This document shows, piece by piece, positions 23,044 through 33,691 of a stretch of 44,931 nucleotides of DNA (position 1 is the stretch's first letter; every line of letters starts with the position of its first letter). The DNA lies in the NCBI GenBank assembly GCA_021787595.1, contig JAJYLQ010000027.1, positions 1-44,931 on the forward strand. The letters are read 5' to 3'. The DNA is from Chloroflexota bacterium (GTDB lineage: Bacteria > Chloroflexota > Anaerolineae > Anaerolineales > Villigracilaceae). The notes under the pieces are model-generated. The model was not told where the DNA came from. It saw only the letters and a program-made list of their open reading frames with translations, and made no database searches. Made by a program: the position numbers and the translations under genes.

Positions 23044-23973
23044 ATGCAGCCGAACTCTTTTTTCTCTCTCTCCTCCGAAATCAACCGCGCCTTGCAAACA
23101 GGCCTGCCCATCGTGGCGCTCGAATCCACCGTCATCACACACGGACTTCCGCAGCCGCAGAACATCCAATTGGCGCGGGATATGGAAGCGACGATCAAGC
23201 GCGAAGGCGCGACGCCTGCGACGATTGCCCTGCTCGACGGAAAAATCCGCATCGGTCTCTCGGACGAGGAACTGGCGCGGCTTGCTGGAGCCAAATCCGC
23301 ACTGAAAGTGAGTCACCGCGACTTCGCGACGGCCATCGTCAAAAAAGCCAGCGGCGGCACAACTGTTGCCGGGACAATGTTTGTTGCAAATAGCGCTGGC
23401 ATCAAAGTCTTTGCGACCGGCGGCATCGGCGGAGTCCACAAGGAAAGTTCATTCGACATTTCGACGGACTTGCGCGCGCTGGCAGAGACGCCCATGATCG
23501 TTGTGTGCGCGGGCGCCAAGGCCATTTTGGATTTGCCTGCCACGCTGGAATATCTTGAAACGATGGGCGTGCCGGTGGTTGGTTATCAAACAAATACCTT
23601 TCCGGAATTCTATTCGCGGGATGGGAATCTAAACGTCAGCGTGCGATTGGATTCGCCAAAAGATGTCGCGGACTTCGCACAGGCGCATTGGTCGCTGGGA
23701 ATGCGGAGCGCGGTGCTCGTGGCGAATCCGGTTCCCGAAACGGATGCCATTCCAAAGTCCGAGATGGAACCGATCATTGGCAAAGCGTCGAAAGAAGCGC
23801 AAGAGAAAAAGATCCACGGCCAAGCATTGACGCCATTCCTGTTAAGCCGCATCAGCGAATTGACGAATGAAAAATCCATGCGCGCAAACCTGGCGTTGTT
23901 GTTGAACAACGCGCAACTCGCCGCGCAGATTTCAAAGGCCCTCGTTGTGAACCAGAAGCGAAGGGAGATTTGA
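23044..23973 (+). CDS. psuG: Pseudouridine-5'-phosphate glycosidase
   Basis: Cleaves the C-C glycosidic bond of pseudouridine 5'-phosphate to uracil and ribose 5-phosphate. Signature stretches: IVALESTVITHGLPQPQN, KVSHRDFATAI, FATGGIGGVHKESSFDISTDL with the metal/phosphate site, VVCAGAKAILDLPATLEYLET (catalytic Lys) and VGYQTNTFPEFYSRDG. Length 309 is normal. The usual kinase partner psuK is not adjacent, so pseudouridine phosphorylation must be encoded elsewhere or the substrate comes from RNA breakdown directly. Confidence 0.93.
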   Translation: MQPNSFFSLSSEINRALQTGLPIVALESTVITHGLPQPQNIQLARDMEATIKREGATPATIALLDGKIRIGLSDEELARLAGAKSALKVSHRDFATAIVKKASGGTTVAGTMFVANSAGIKVFATGGIGGVHKESSFDISTDLRALAETPMIVVCAGAKAILDLPATLEYLETMGVPVVGYQTNTFPEFYSRDGNLNVSVRLDSPKDVADFAQAHWSLGMRSAVLVANPVPETDAIPKSEMEPIIGKASKEAQEKKIHGQALTPFLLSRISELTNEKSMRANLALLLNNAQLAAQISKALVVNQKRREI

Positions 23974-24009
23974 AGCGCGGGGGAATCTTATTTCGAGCCT
24001 ATGACCATA

Positions 24010-24076
24010 AATCGCAAAGGCGCAAAACGCAAAGGAATTTCAGCTTGCGTTTTGCGCTTTGGTTTTTCTTTTTGCG
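24010..24076. repeat. Inverted repeat of CGCAAAACGCAAAG type
   Basis: ATCGCAAAGGCGCAAAACGCAAAGG faces CTTGCGTTTTGCGCTTTGG about 15 bases later, then TTTTTCTTTTTGCG. It lies between convergent psuG and the thioesterase and may act as a terminator. The same word (AAAACGCAAAGTGCAA) is present in the 3' end of ppdK. Confidence 0.6.
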
Positions 24077-24078
24077 TC

Positions 24079-24567
24079 TTACTTCTTCGCATCCAACAAT
24101 TCCTGCACCAGCGAATCCGGAACCTGCACCGCGACGAGTTCGCCGCGCACAGTGACTTCACCATTTGCAGTAATCCATTCCTCGATCACAACTTTGCGGC
24201 CTTTGACTTCCTTGACTTTGCCGCGGATCTCGAGCAGCGGGCCAAGCGGCGTGGGCTTGAGATAATCCACGTGCAGCGATGCGGTCAGGTATCGCAGAGC
24301 CGGCTCGGAATCCATCGGGCGCGACTCGGCGCGGTAACCGGCCGCCGCGGCTGTGCCCGTGCCGTGACAGTCAATCAATGACGCCAGCAGCCCGCCGTAC
24401 ACGTAACCGGGAATCGAAATGTGATGCGACTTGGGCTGAAAATGCGCGACGGATTCATCGCCGTCCCAGTAACTTTTGATCTGATAACCGGATTCGTTCA
24501 AATGCCCGCAGCCGTAACAATGAGCCATGTGATCGGGATAGAAATCCTGGAATGCTTTGTTGGTCAT
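24079..24567 (-). CDS. PaaI-type hotdog-fold thioesterase
   Basis: 162 residues with the hotdog core: HISIPGYVYGGLLASLIDCHGTGTA is the long central helix and its preceding loop with the family's catalytic Asp/His/Gly region. LHVDYLKPTPLGPLLEIRGKV and VTVRGELVAVQV are the strands. The N-terminal HCYGCGHLNESGYQIKSYW is typical of the branch that hydrolyses acyl-CoA, and its Cys pair is characteristic. The physiological acyl-CoA is unknown; beta-oxidation genes in the window make fatty or aromatic acyl-CoA plausible. Follows the next gene at three bases. Confidence 0.86.
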   Translation of the reverse strand: MTNKAFQDFYPDHMAHCYGCGHLNESGYQIKSYWDGDESVAHFQPKSHHISIPGYVYGGLLASLIDCHGTGTAAAAGYRAESRPMDSEPALRYLTASLHVDYLKPTPLGPLLEIRGKVKEVKGRKVVIEEWITANGEVTVRGELVAVQVPDSLVQELLDAKK

Positions 24568-24570
24568 GGT

Positions 24571-25512
24571 TTATGGAGTTCCTGTTGTAGGTGGAGTTTT
24601 GGTGGGTATCGGCGTGCTCGTCGGCGCGGACGTTTTCGTCGGGCGCGGCGTTTCGGATGGAGTTGGCGTGCTGGTTAACGTGGGCGTCTCGGACGGCGTG
24701 GGAGTCGAAGTCGGCGTCCGGGTGATGGTCGGCGTTAGAGTCGGAACGGCAGTTGGCGGGCTGCCCTGCACAAGAAAACTCCCAACCACTTGCCAGGCTT
24801 CGCCGACAAAAATTTGGACCTGGTATTCTCCAGCTGTCCATCGGTCGGGCGTCGGATTCCAATCTGTATAGCCGAAGCCGCCGGTCCCGCCATCCCACGG
24901 TTTTGTTTCGTAATGAACGATCTGGCCTTCATGGACCCACAATGCTGTCCACTGCGCGCCGGGCGACATTTTATCATACGAAAAAACCGCGTACATGTGC
25001 CCGACCGGGTTTTGAAAGACCGTATTCGGATTCACGGCCTGGAAGTTGGTCATCTGCGTTGAAAAAAGAATCGGCGAAAAGATCACACCCGGATTGGGCG
25101 TGACAGAACTATTGAAAAGCGCCAGGATTGCATCCGGGATGAACGGCGTTGGCGTGATCGTTGGCGTATCCGTCACGAGCGGCGTATCGGTGATCGTTGG
25201 TGAAAGCGTGATCGTCGGCGAGAGCGTGATCGAGGGGACGATGGTGATCGTCGGGGTCAGCGAAGGTGTGGGACTGGGCGGAAAATATTCGTAAGCAATT
25301 GGTTCGCCGTAAAGTGGAATCGCGACGGCAACGAGAATCATCAGAAGTGAAATACCAATCCACCGCCATGCGCCCGCTTCGCGCTGCCGCCGCAAACGAT
25401 AAAACGTCATCTTACGCGCCGATTGCAGTGTGCGGATCCCGCCGCGTAACGCGAAGAACGCAAAGATGAGCAGCAGAATCACTATCGCGATGACGCCGGA
25501 ATGAATGTCCAT
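24571..25512 (-). CDS. Membrane protein with Thr/Pro-rich extracellular regions
   Basis: Two membrane segments (about 4-22 and 50-68) bracket a basic cytoplasmic loop (RTLQSARKMTFYRLRRQREA). After them comes PTPSLTPTITIVPSITLSPTIT, a Thr/Ser/Pro tract, then a globular section of ~120 residues (VFSYDKMSPGAQWTALWVHEGQIVH, WTAGEYQVQIFVGEAWQVVGSF), and a second long TPT/SETP tract to the end. Such tracts are typical of surface proteins in Anaerolineae and may be glycosylated. The globular part resembles Ig-like sensor modules, but I cannot name the family. Three bases from the thioesterase gene, so likely cotranscribed. Confidence 0.75.
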   Translation of the reverse strand: MDIHSGVIAIVILLLIFAFFALRGGIRTLQSARKMTFYRLRRQREAGAWRWIGISLLMILVAVAIPLYGEPIAYEYFPPSPTPSLTPTITIVPSITLSPTITLSPTITDTPLVTDTPTITPTPFIPDAILALFNSSVTPNPGVIFSPILFSTQMTNFQAVNPNTVFQNPVGHMYAVFSYDKMSPGAQWTALWVHEGQIVHYETKPWDGGTGGFGYTDWNPTPDRWTAGEYQVQIFVGEAWQVVGSFLVQGSPPTAVPTLTPTITRTPTSTPTPSETPTLTSTPTPSETPRPTKTSAPTSTPIPTKTPPTTGTP

Positions 25513-25558
25513 GTGAGGGATTATAGCATGGCATCTTTCGTCATTTCTGGTAGCGACT

Positions 25559-25627
25559 CACCACGGAGCGCACAGGGAACACGGAGTTTTTTCCATTCTT
25601 TTTCTCCACAAACTCCGTGGTGAAAAA
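25559..25627. repeat. Inverted repeat CACCACGGAG / CTCCGTGGTG
   Basis: CACCACGGAG (25559-25568) and CTCCGTGGTG (about 25612-25622) enclose GAACACGGAG and a T-rich loop. Similar words are near 1840-1857 and 42105-42137. Confidence 0.7.
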
Positions 25628-25678
25628 ATTCAAGCCCCGCAAATGAAACACGCTGACAGACAGGTGTAAAATCAGGAT

Positions 25679-26479
25679 ATGGATGAGATCATCTTTCTAA
25701 AACTTGGCGGGTCACTCATCACAGACAAGACTCAACCTTACACCGTTCGACGCGACAAATTATCGGAACTTGCAAGGGAAATCAAATCGGCTCGCGCGCG
25801 GACGCCCGGGCTGCGCCTCGTGATCGGGCACGGTTCCGGCTCCTTCGGGCATTATGCCGTTACCGAACATTATCCAAATCTCGAAATTCGAGAGAAAAAA
25901 GATTGGTTGGGATTTAACGAGGTTTGGTATCGCGCTTCGCAATTAAATCGTTATGTGGTCGAAGCATTCCATGATGCGGGCGTGCCTGCAATGGCAATCC
26001 AACCATCGGCTGCGGTCATTTCAAAAAATGGAGTAATTCGGAATTGGGAACTGGCTCCGCTTGTGTCGGCGTTGAACGCGGGGATTGTTCCCATGATTTA
26101 CGGCGACATGACGTTTGATATCACCAAAGGCGGGACGGTGCTTTCGACCGAAGCGCTGATGTTTTACCTCGCCCAGCAAATCCGTCCGCAACGGATTTTG
26201 CTCGCGGGACTCGAAGCCGCGGTCTGGGCTGATTTTCCGGCGCGCCGCCAGCGGGTCGAGAAAGTGACGCCCGGTAATTATGACGCGGTGGCTGGCAAGG
26301 TCGGCGGCTCGCACGGCACGGACGTCACCGGTGGGATGAAATCCAAAGTCGAGGAAATGCTGCGGCTGGTTCAGACAATCCCGCAGATGACCGTACAAAT
26401 TTTTTCCGGCGAAGAATCGGGAAACGTCGAGCGCGTTCTGAATGGCGCCGTCCTTGGCACATTGATTGCGCGTGATTAA
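25679..26479 (+). CDS. Isopentenyl phosphate kinase
   Basis: Amino acid kinase fold. It opens with [14 protein letters not shown] and carries GHGSGSFGH with His58, the residue that distinguishes isopentenyl phosphate kinases from other members by binding the isoprenoid phosphate. Further motifs: [24 protein letters not shown] and [13 protein letters not shown] for ATP and the phosphate loop. In archaea and some Chloroflexota it makes isopentenyl diphosphate as the last step of an alternative mevalonate route. No other mevalonate gene is in the window. 266 residues, close to the family length. Confidence 0.87.
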   Translation: MDEIIFLKLGGSLITDKTQPYTVRRDKLSELAREIKSARARTPGLRLVIGHGSGSFGHYAVTEHYPNLEIREKKDWLGFNEVWYRASQLNRYVVEAFHDAGVPAMAIQPSAAVISKNGVIRNWELAPLVSALNAGIVPMIYGDMTFDITKGGTVLSTEALMFYLAQQIRPQRILLAGLEAAVWADFPARRQRVEKVTPGNYDAVAGKVGGSHGTDVTGGMKSKVEEMLRLVQTIPQMTVQIFSGEESGNVERVLNGAVLGTLIARD

Positions 26480-26496
26480 TTCGTGACGGAAAGCTA

Positions 26497-26525
26497 TTGT
26501 CAAAATCGCCGAAATTTTCGATAAT
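26497..26525 (+). promoter_or_regulatory. Promoter for fhs
   Basis: TTGTCA (26497-26502) and GATAAT (26520-26525) with a 17-base spacer, each one mismatch from consensus. A short leader of about 20 bases follows, containing AAAGGAG. Confidence 0.8.
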
Positions 26526-26553
26526 AAACCAGTGCACATTCAAAGGAGCAAAT

Positions 26554-28539
<1,986 letters not shown>

Positions 28540-28548
28540 ATCGTTAAA

Positions 28549-28650
28549 TGTCATTGCGAGACCCCGAAGGGGTTGTGGCAATCTCAAGTAACCTGCAAAG
28601 AGGAGATTGCTTCGTCGTGGCGCCAAAAGCGCCACTCCTCGCAATGACAT
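28549..28650. repeat. Dispersed repeat of the TCATTGCGAG type, copy 2
   Basis: TGTCATTGCGAGACC at the left and CTCGCAATGACAT at the right are inverse ends. Inside are AGGAGATTGCTTCGTCG and a TGGCGCC/GGCGCCA-like hairpin. Confidence 0.88.
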
Positions 28651-28660
28651 GACAAAGTTT

Positions 28661-28695
28661 GAAGGTTGGGAGGAAATCCTTCCAACCTTCTTTTT
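28661..28695 (+). terminator. Terminator downstream of fhs
   Basis: GAAGGTTGGGAGGA (28661-28674) pairs with TCCTTCCAACCTTC (28677-28690) with one G-T wobble, followed by TTTTTG. The rest of 28696-28801 shows nothing recognisable. Confidence 0.88.
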
Positions 28696-28801
28696 GTTCA
28701 GGAAGGAAACCGGAGACCCTGAAAGGGCGCAGGGCGTTGAACAAAGACAAACGTTAATCAAAAAATCTTTTCATCTCCGTCCATCCCCGGCCAAATATCT
28801 T

Positions 28802-30379
28802 TTATGGCGATTTGGCTTGAACATAATAAATCTGTCCTGTCTTGTCCTGGTAGATCAACTTCAAGTTTGCAATCGCCGCCACTTCATCCGGCGGGGCAAC
28901 GTAGTGATATTGGTTCGGCGCGAAAAAAATGATGTATCCGCTTTTCGGCGGCCAGTTGGGATAATATTTTTGCAGTCCCTCGATGCGCTGTTCGCGCGGC
29001 AGGCCGGGATTTTCCAGCGGAAGTTCCGCGACCGGGCGCTGGAAGATGAACCACACGATATTCACGTAATTGGTGTAAACCGCGGCGGAAGGATCAGATG
29101 CAAAAATCGGCTGCGCGGCTTTGATCACGCTCTTCTCGCGGAACAGCGACGAATTCGCGACGTTGTAATTGGTCGGCTCGCCCATCACAACCGCGAGACG
29201 CAAATATTCCTGTATGCTGTAAATCGGATAAACGAACCACAATGCGACGATGGCAATCAGTCCGAAAGAGACGAGGCGGCGATCAAAATGGAGATGGCTA
29301 AAAACAAGTTTATCCAACGTGATGAATAGGAATGTCAAGACAATGGGAAGAATGATCACGTAGTAACGATCGGAGGTCAGGTCGAGATGATCGGCGGTGA
29401 CAACCGCGAACGCGACTACAAAATAATAGACAACTGAAAACAAAATGGCAGGCCAAACCAGATTGTCAGAAAGTGATTTCAGCCAGTCCGCCCAATTTGC
29501 CCTTTTATTAATTAGAATCAAAATCAAGGCGAAGATACCAATAGGAATCCATGGCTGCAAGACAATCGTGTCGAGAATGCCTGCGCGCGGAATGAACCAC
29601 CACAGGATTTTCGTCAGCGAAAGGCTGATGTTTTCGAGCGGCAGCATCGCGCTCGGATCGCGCGGACCAAAAAATGTCCCGCTGACCAAATAATTGTGCA
29701 GCACCATCCACGCCAGGGTCGGCAGGATGGATGCGAGAATCGGCAACGCCGCGCGCCAAACTCCGCGCAACTGTTCCTTGTATAAAACAACCAGTCCAGC
29801 CGTGCCAATCAGCACCACACCGAGATAACGCTGGAGCGTCGCCAATCCCGCCATGATGAACATCCACCACAAAGCACGGCGCGAGGCGTCTTTCAAATAT
29901 TTCGCGGCGGCAAAGAAAAAAATCAGCATGAACGTGACGAACAAAGGCTCGGACGCGACGTTCGCATAAAGTCGCAGCGTGGAACGCGATAATAAAATCA
30001 TCAGCGCGCCCACGAACGCGTACGCTGGCTTCTCCTTGAAGATCGAAAAAAGGAACCAGCCCATGATCCAGATGTTCAGCGCGTAAAGCAGAATGTTGAG
30101 ATACCAGCCCGATTGAAAGATTGACCATTTTGTGATCAAACTTGATCCGGCCAGCAGGAGCGGATACAGCGGCGGCCAAAGCAGGAACGGCGCGCCTGTC
30201 AAATCTACGAAGCCTTTGCCCGCCAGGAGATTTTCCGCGGTCGAAAGATTCCGCACCGCGTCCGATGAAACGCCGGCGCCGTATTTCGACGTGGCGATCA
30301 AGACAAAGATGATCCCAACGATTGCAAGGATCGAAAGATAGATCTTGAATTTGGTTTCGATGGACAAGTTTTTTAGCAC
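28802..30379 (-). CDS. Polytopic membrane glycosyltransferase (GT39/ArnT-like)
   Basis: 525 residues with roughly a dozen hydrophobic segments. The first loop has an Asp in GAGVSSDAVRNLSTAENLLAGKG, the position of the metal/donor-binding acid in GT-C fold enzymes, and LLWPPLYPLLLAG follows as in PMT/ArnT-like proteins. These use polyprenyl-phosphate sugars to glycosylate proteins or lipids on the outer face. The C-terminal ~100 residues are soluble (KSGYIIFFAPNQYHYVAPP). Acceptor unknown; Thr/Ser-rich surface proteins encoded nearby are possible targets (inference). Starts divergently from the amidase, 14 bases apart. Confidence 0.75.
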   Translation of the reverse strand: MLKNLSIETKFKIYLSILAIVGIIFVLIATSKYGAGVSSDAVRNLSTAENLLAGKGFVDLTGAPFLLWPPLYPLLLAGSSLITKWSIFQSGWYLNILLYALNIWIMGWFLFSIFKEKPAYAFVGALMILLSRSTLRLYANVASEPLFVTFMLIFFFAAAKYLKDASRRALWWMFIMAGLATLQRYLGVVLIGTAGLVVLYKEQLRGVWRAALPILASILPTLAWMVLHNYLVSGTFFGPRDPSAMLPLENISLSLTKILWWFIPRAGILDTIVLQPWIPIGIFALILILINKRANWADWLKSLSDNLVWPAILFSVVYYFVVAFAVVTADHLDLTSDRYYVIILPIVLTFLFITLDKLVFSHLHFDRRLVSFGLIAIVALWFVYPIYSIQEYLRLAVVMGEPTNYNVANSSLFREKSVIKAAQPIFASDPSAAVYTNYVNIVWFIFQRPVAELPLENPGLPREQRIEGLQKYYPNWPPKSGYIIFFAPNQYHYVAPPDEVAAIANLKLIYQDKTGQIYYVQAKSP

Positions 30380-30393
30380 GATGGCACATTATA

Positions 30394-31794
30394 ATGGATT
30401 GCATGGACGCCCCCCACCTACTTTCAATCGAAGAAGCGAGCGCGGCAATCCGGGATGGAACGCTTTCGTCCCGCGCGCTGGCCGAGGCCTGCTCCCGTCA
30501 AATTGAGCGTCTCAACCCCGCGCTCAACGCGTTTATCACTGTTTGCGACAATGTCATTGCGAGTGGCGCAAAGCACCGCGTGGCAATGACACTCGAAAAT
30601 ATGCCAATTGCCATCAAGGATTTATTCGAAACAAAGGGAATCAGGACAACAGTGGGATCGTTATTTTTCAAGGATTACATTCCTGATGAAGATGCCGTCG
30701 CCGTTCAAAAGGTCAAAGCTGCGGGCGCGGTCGTGATGGGAAAAACCAACACACATGAAATTGCGCTCGGCGTGACGACGGTCAACCCGCATTTTGGAAC
30801 GTGCCATAACCCATGGGATACCGCGCGTGTCCCCGGCGGCTCATCGGGCGGGTCAGCGGTGGCGGTGGCGACCGGAATGAGTCTGGTCGCGCTTGGCACG
30901 GACACCGGCGGCTCGATTCGAATCCCGGCTTCGTTGTGCGGAGTCGTCGGCTTGAAGCCGGCCTTCGGACGAGTCAGCACGCGTGGTGTGTTTCCGCTTT
31001 CATGGAATCTCGATCATGTTGGCCCGCTGGCGCGATCCGTTAGGGACGCGGCGATCCTTTTGCAAGTCATCGCTGGTTATGATTCTGATGACCCAACGTC
31101 GGCAAACGTTCCCGTGGATGATTATCTTTCAGCCATCGAAGAGGGAGTCAAGGGCTGGCGCGTGGCTTACGCCACTGGAGGTTATTTTGACGAGGCGGAC
31201 CCTGAAGTTCTCGACACGATTCAAAATGCAATGAAAGTCTTCGAGGAACTCGGAGCCAAAATTGAAAAGGTGGACATGTCGTTTTTGCGTGAGGCTGCGC
31301 TTGCCAATAGTTTGATGACGCCCGCGGACGGCGCCGCGTTTCACCGCGAACGATTGGCCGAACATCCAGAATGGTTCGGCGCGGATGTGCGTCAAAGATT
31401 GGAAACGGGCCGCAATTTCACGTCCACGGAATATATTTTGGCGCGGCGCACGCAGACGGAAATGAAGCGCCGCCTTGGAAAATTTTTTGAGCAGTACGAT
31501 ATTTTGTTATTGCCCACGACTCCGATTCCTGCGCCGTTCATCGAAGGCAATGAAAGTACCCCGAAGGAGTACGCGGTCGAGCAAGCGCGCCGTTTGACGC
31601 GCTTTACCGCGCCGTTCAATCTAACGGGTTTGCCTGCGATTTCGATTCCATGTGGATTCAGCAAAGACGGTTTGCCAATCGGGCTGCAGATCGTCTCGTG
31701 GGAATGGGGCGAGGCGTCGGTCTTGCGCGCCGCGCGAAGCTATGAGCATGAAACCGGCTGGGGAGCGCGGCGCCCGCCCATCGTCGAGGAATGA
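30394..31794 (+). CDS. Amidase signature family enzyme (GatA-like)
   Basis: Contains the amidase Ser-cisSer-Lys triad: Lys75 in PIAIKDLFETKGI, Ser150 in PGGSSGGSAVAVA and Ser174 in GTDTGGSIRIPASLCG, with spacings equal to those in fatty acid amide hydrolase. It may be GatA of the tRNA amidotransferase or a stand-alone amidase; no gatB or gatC is adjacent, which favours a stand-alone enzyme. The ATG at 30394 overlaps a TATAAT (30390-30395) and no ribosome site is visible, so translation may start at 30403, perhaps from a leaderless transcript. A dispersed repeat is translated at about residues 52-66. Confidence 0.87.
   Translation: MDCMDAPHLLSIEEASAAIRDGTLSSRALAEACSRQIERLNPALNAFITVCDNVIASGAKHRVAMTLENMPIAIKDLFETKGIRTTVGSLFFKDYIPDEDAVAVQKVKAAGAVVMGKTNTHEIALGVTTVNPHFGTCHNPWDTARVPGGSSGGSAVAVATGMSLVALGTDTGGSIRIPASLCGVVGLKPAFGRVSTRGVFPLSWNLDHVGPLARSVRDAAILLQVIAGYDSDDPTSANVPVDDYLSAIEEGVKGWRVAYATGGYFDEADPEVLDTIQNAMKVFEELGAKIEKVDMSFLREAALANSLMTPADGAAFHRERLAEHPEWFGADVRQRLETGRNFTSTEYILARRTQTEMKRRLGKFFEQYDILLLPTTPIPAPFIEGNESTPKEYAVEQARRLTRFTAPFNLTGLPAISIPCGFSKDGLPIGLQIVSWEWGEASVLRAARSYEHETGWGARRPPIVEE
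30549..30592 (+). repeat. Dispersed repeat of the TCATTGCGAG type inside the amidase, in frame
   Basis: AATGTCATTGCGAGTGGCGC and CGCGTGGCAATGACAC are the two ends of the same repeat family as at 22933, 28549 and 38227, in shortened form. Translated as NVIASGAKHRVAMT, where related amidases have an Ala/Arg-rich helix. Confidence 0.82.
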
Positions 31795-31837
31795 ATCGGG
31801 CCTGTATCCGAGAAGATCTGACTCCCCAGAAAAGAAC

Positions 31838-31862
31838 AGCCTCCGTTGACGGGACGGAGGCT
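31838..31862. terminator. Bidirectional terminator between amidase and SUMF lipoprotein
   Basis: AGCCTCCGT (31838-31846) pairs with ACGGAGGCT (31854-31862) around a 7-base loop. T-rich sequence follows on the plus strand and on the minus strand (GTTCTTTTC). Confidence 0.8.
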
Positions 31863-31872
31863 TTGTCTTCGA

Positions 31873-33630
31873 TCATGGATTTGGCTTTATCAGGGAACAA
31901 ATATCGTGCGTTGTATCCCATGAACAGCCGGGAGTTCGTACGCAAACCGGCCCCTGGGTGATCGACTTGCAGTAATCAACCGGCTGGCTGCATTTCAAAA
32001 TGTTGACCTGAACGGTCACGCAGCCGGGCGCGTTTGCCTGCGCTTGATTCGGAACACAGGTATTTTGCTTCGAATCGAACGTGTAACCGACCGCGCAGCC
32101 CGGATAACTTCCGCCGGTATTTGCCTGGCAGCATTGATACGTCGAATCGTAGGAGTAACCCGACGCGCAGCCTTGAAATGTTTGCGATGCGAGCGCGCTG
32201 TTATCAATGCCGTAGGGCGCGTTCTGCAGGCCGGATGGCGGCACGCATGCGCCGTATTGACTGTCGAAGTAGAGTCCGGTTGGGCATTGACCGTTTTGAT
32301 TCTCGCCAATGGCGCAGATCTTTTGGTCGCCGCGTGTGATCAGGTTGTAGCCCTGCGGGCAGCCCGACACACCCGGCTGAATCGTGATCGGACGATAGGT
32401 GCACGCGCCCGTCGAGGAGTTGAGCGCATAACCGGAATCGCAGACAGGGGAAGCGCCTGTATTGCTCGGCAGGCTGCTGCAGGAAGCATTGCAGACCGTG
32501 ATCTGGCCGCTCGAATCATTTGGGCCGTTGCAGGTCAGGACGCGCTGTCCGTTGATGACGCCTGCGGTGCAACTGTATCCCTTCGTATCAACCTGGTACG
32601 TTGCGCCTTCGGAAATATTGACCGTTGCATAACCGGAACCTGCCGTACAGAAATTGCCAAGCACATTGGCGGTCGGCGACTGGCAAGTCCCAGTGCTGGG
32701 CGCTGAACCATTCGGAATGAATGAACTCATCTGGCAATAAGGCGCGTATGTTTTCGGCTGGGTCACCACGCATCGAAAACCAAGATCATAATTAGTATAG
32801 GAAGGCACACCGAAGTGACGCGTGCCGGAGGCCGTTTGTGACGCATCGCTCTCGAAGCTCGAGCCGCGGATCACGCGGTTCGTGCCGGAAGATGGCCCGG
32901 TTGGATTGGACGCGGGCATGCTGTCGTAATAGTTTTGATCGTAAAAATCATTGACCCATTGAAAGACGTTGCCAGACATATCCAACAGTCCATACGGACT
33001 GCTGCCCGCCGCATAACTGGTAACGCTCATCGTATGGCCGAAGCAGCCTGCAAAGTTGAGCAGGGTGCAGCTGGGAGCATCACTGCCCCATGGATATTTG
33101 TTTCCCTGTGAACCGCGGGCGGCTTTTTCCCATTGAGCTTCGGTCGGCAGCTGACCGCCGATCCATTTGCAATAATTGGATGCCATATCCCACGTCACGC
33201 CGACAACGGGATAATCTCCATAACTTGGATTGGTGTAAACGGGCGTGCCAAGTTCCTGCGCGGGAGGCGCGCAGCTGCCGGTCGCCACGCATTGAGCATA
33301 CATCCTGTTGGTAACGTCGGTTTTGTAAATCCAGTAGGCGTCCAGCGATACGGTTTTTTGCGGCACACCCTGCGCCCCCGTGCCCATGATGAAATCCCCG
33401 GCGGGCACGTAAACAAGCTGACCTGCATCGAGCCAATTGATTGTAGTTCCCGATTGCGGACCGGCCAGCGCGACGGGTACGAGCGTTGGAGTAGCCGTCG
33501 GGGGAGCGGAGGTCGGGGCCGGCACAAGCGTCGGTGTGGGCGGAGCCGCTGTCGGGGCCGGAGTGGAGGCGGGCGCGCACGATCCCAATATCAGCGCGGA
33601 CGCCAGCAGAATCCAGGTAATTTGTTTCAT
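31873..33630 (-). CDS. SUMF1/FGE-domain lipoprotein with Cys-rich tail (1)
   Basis: Lipoprotein signal MKQITWILLASALILGSC with the lipid-bearing Cys at 18, then a Pro/Thr/Ala spacer. The formylglycine-generating-enzyme-like (SUMF) domain follows: PAGDFIMGTG, YPVVGVTWDMASNYCKWIGGQLPTEAQWEKAARG, YGLLDMSGNVFQWVNDFY, RVIRGSSF and LGFRCV. The C-terminal ~280 residues hold repeated modules of the form GC..GY.(F/Y)DS....C, probably disulphide-rich. Secreted SUMF proteins without a sulfatase are often binding or scaffold proteins; enzymatic activity is unproven. GGAGAACAA precedes the ATG. Paralogue of the neighbouring gene. Confidence 0.83.
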   Translation of the reverse strand: MKQITWILLASALILGSCAPASTPAPTAAPPTPTLVPAPTSAPPTATPTLVPVALAGPQSGTTINWLDAGQLVYVPAGDFIMGTGAQGVPQKTVSLDAYWIYKTDVTNRMYAQCVATGSCAPPAQELGTPVYTNPSYGDYPVVGVTWDMASNYCKWIGGQLPTEAQWEKAARGSQGNKYPWGSDAPSCTLLNFAGCFGHTMSVTSYAAGSSPYGLLDMSGNVFQWVNDFYDQNYYDSMPASNPTGPSSGTNRVIRGSSFESDASQTASGTRHFGVPSYTNYDLGFRCVVTQPKTYAPYCQMSSFIPNGSAPSTGTCQSPTANVLGNFCTAGSGYATVNISEGATYQVDTKGYSCTAGVINGQRVLTCNGPNDSSGQITVCNASCSSLPSNTGASPVCDSGYALNSSTGACTYRPITIQPGVSGCPQGYNLITRGDQKICAIGENQNGQCPTGLYFDSQYGACVPPSGLQNAPYGIDNSALASQTFQGCASGYSYDSTYQCCQANTGGSYPGCAVGYTFDSKQNTCVPNQAQANAPGCVTVQVNILKCSQPVDYCKSITQGPVCVRTPGCSWDTTHDICSLIKPNP

Positions 33631-33691
33631 TTGTTCTCCTGTCACATAAAATTATACCCTGTAACAAATTGCCCCCTGACCATCCATCGCG

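Noticed and set aside
22173-23294. 373-codon open frame on the minus strand
   Set aside because: Overlaps SPFH protein 4 and psuG, runs through a dispersed repeat, and shows no domain features.
24557-24871. Val/Gly-rich plus-strand frame
   Set aside because: Antisense of the Thr/Pro repeat tract of the membrane protein gene.
28607-29329. 240-codon plus-strand frame after fhs
   Set aside because: Begins inside a repeat and continues antisense to the glycosyltransferase; no family signature.
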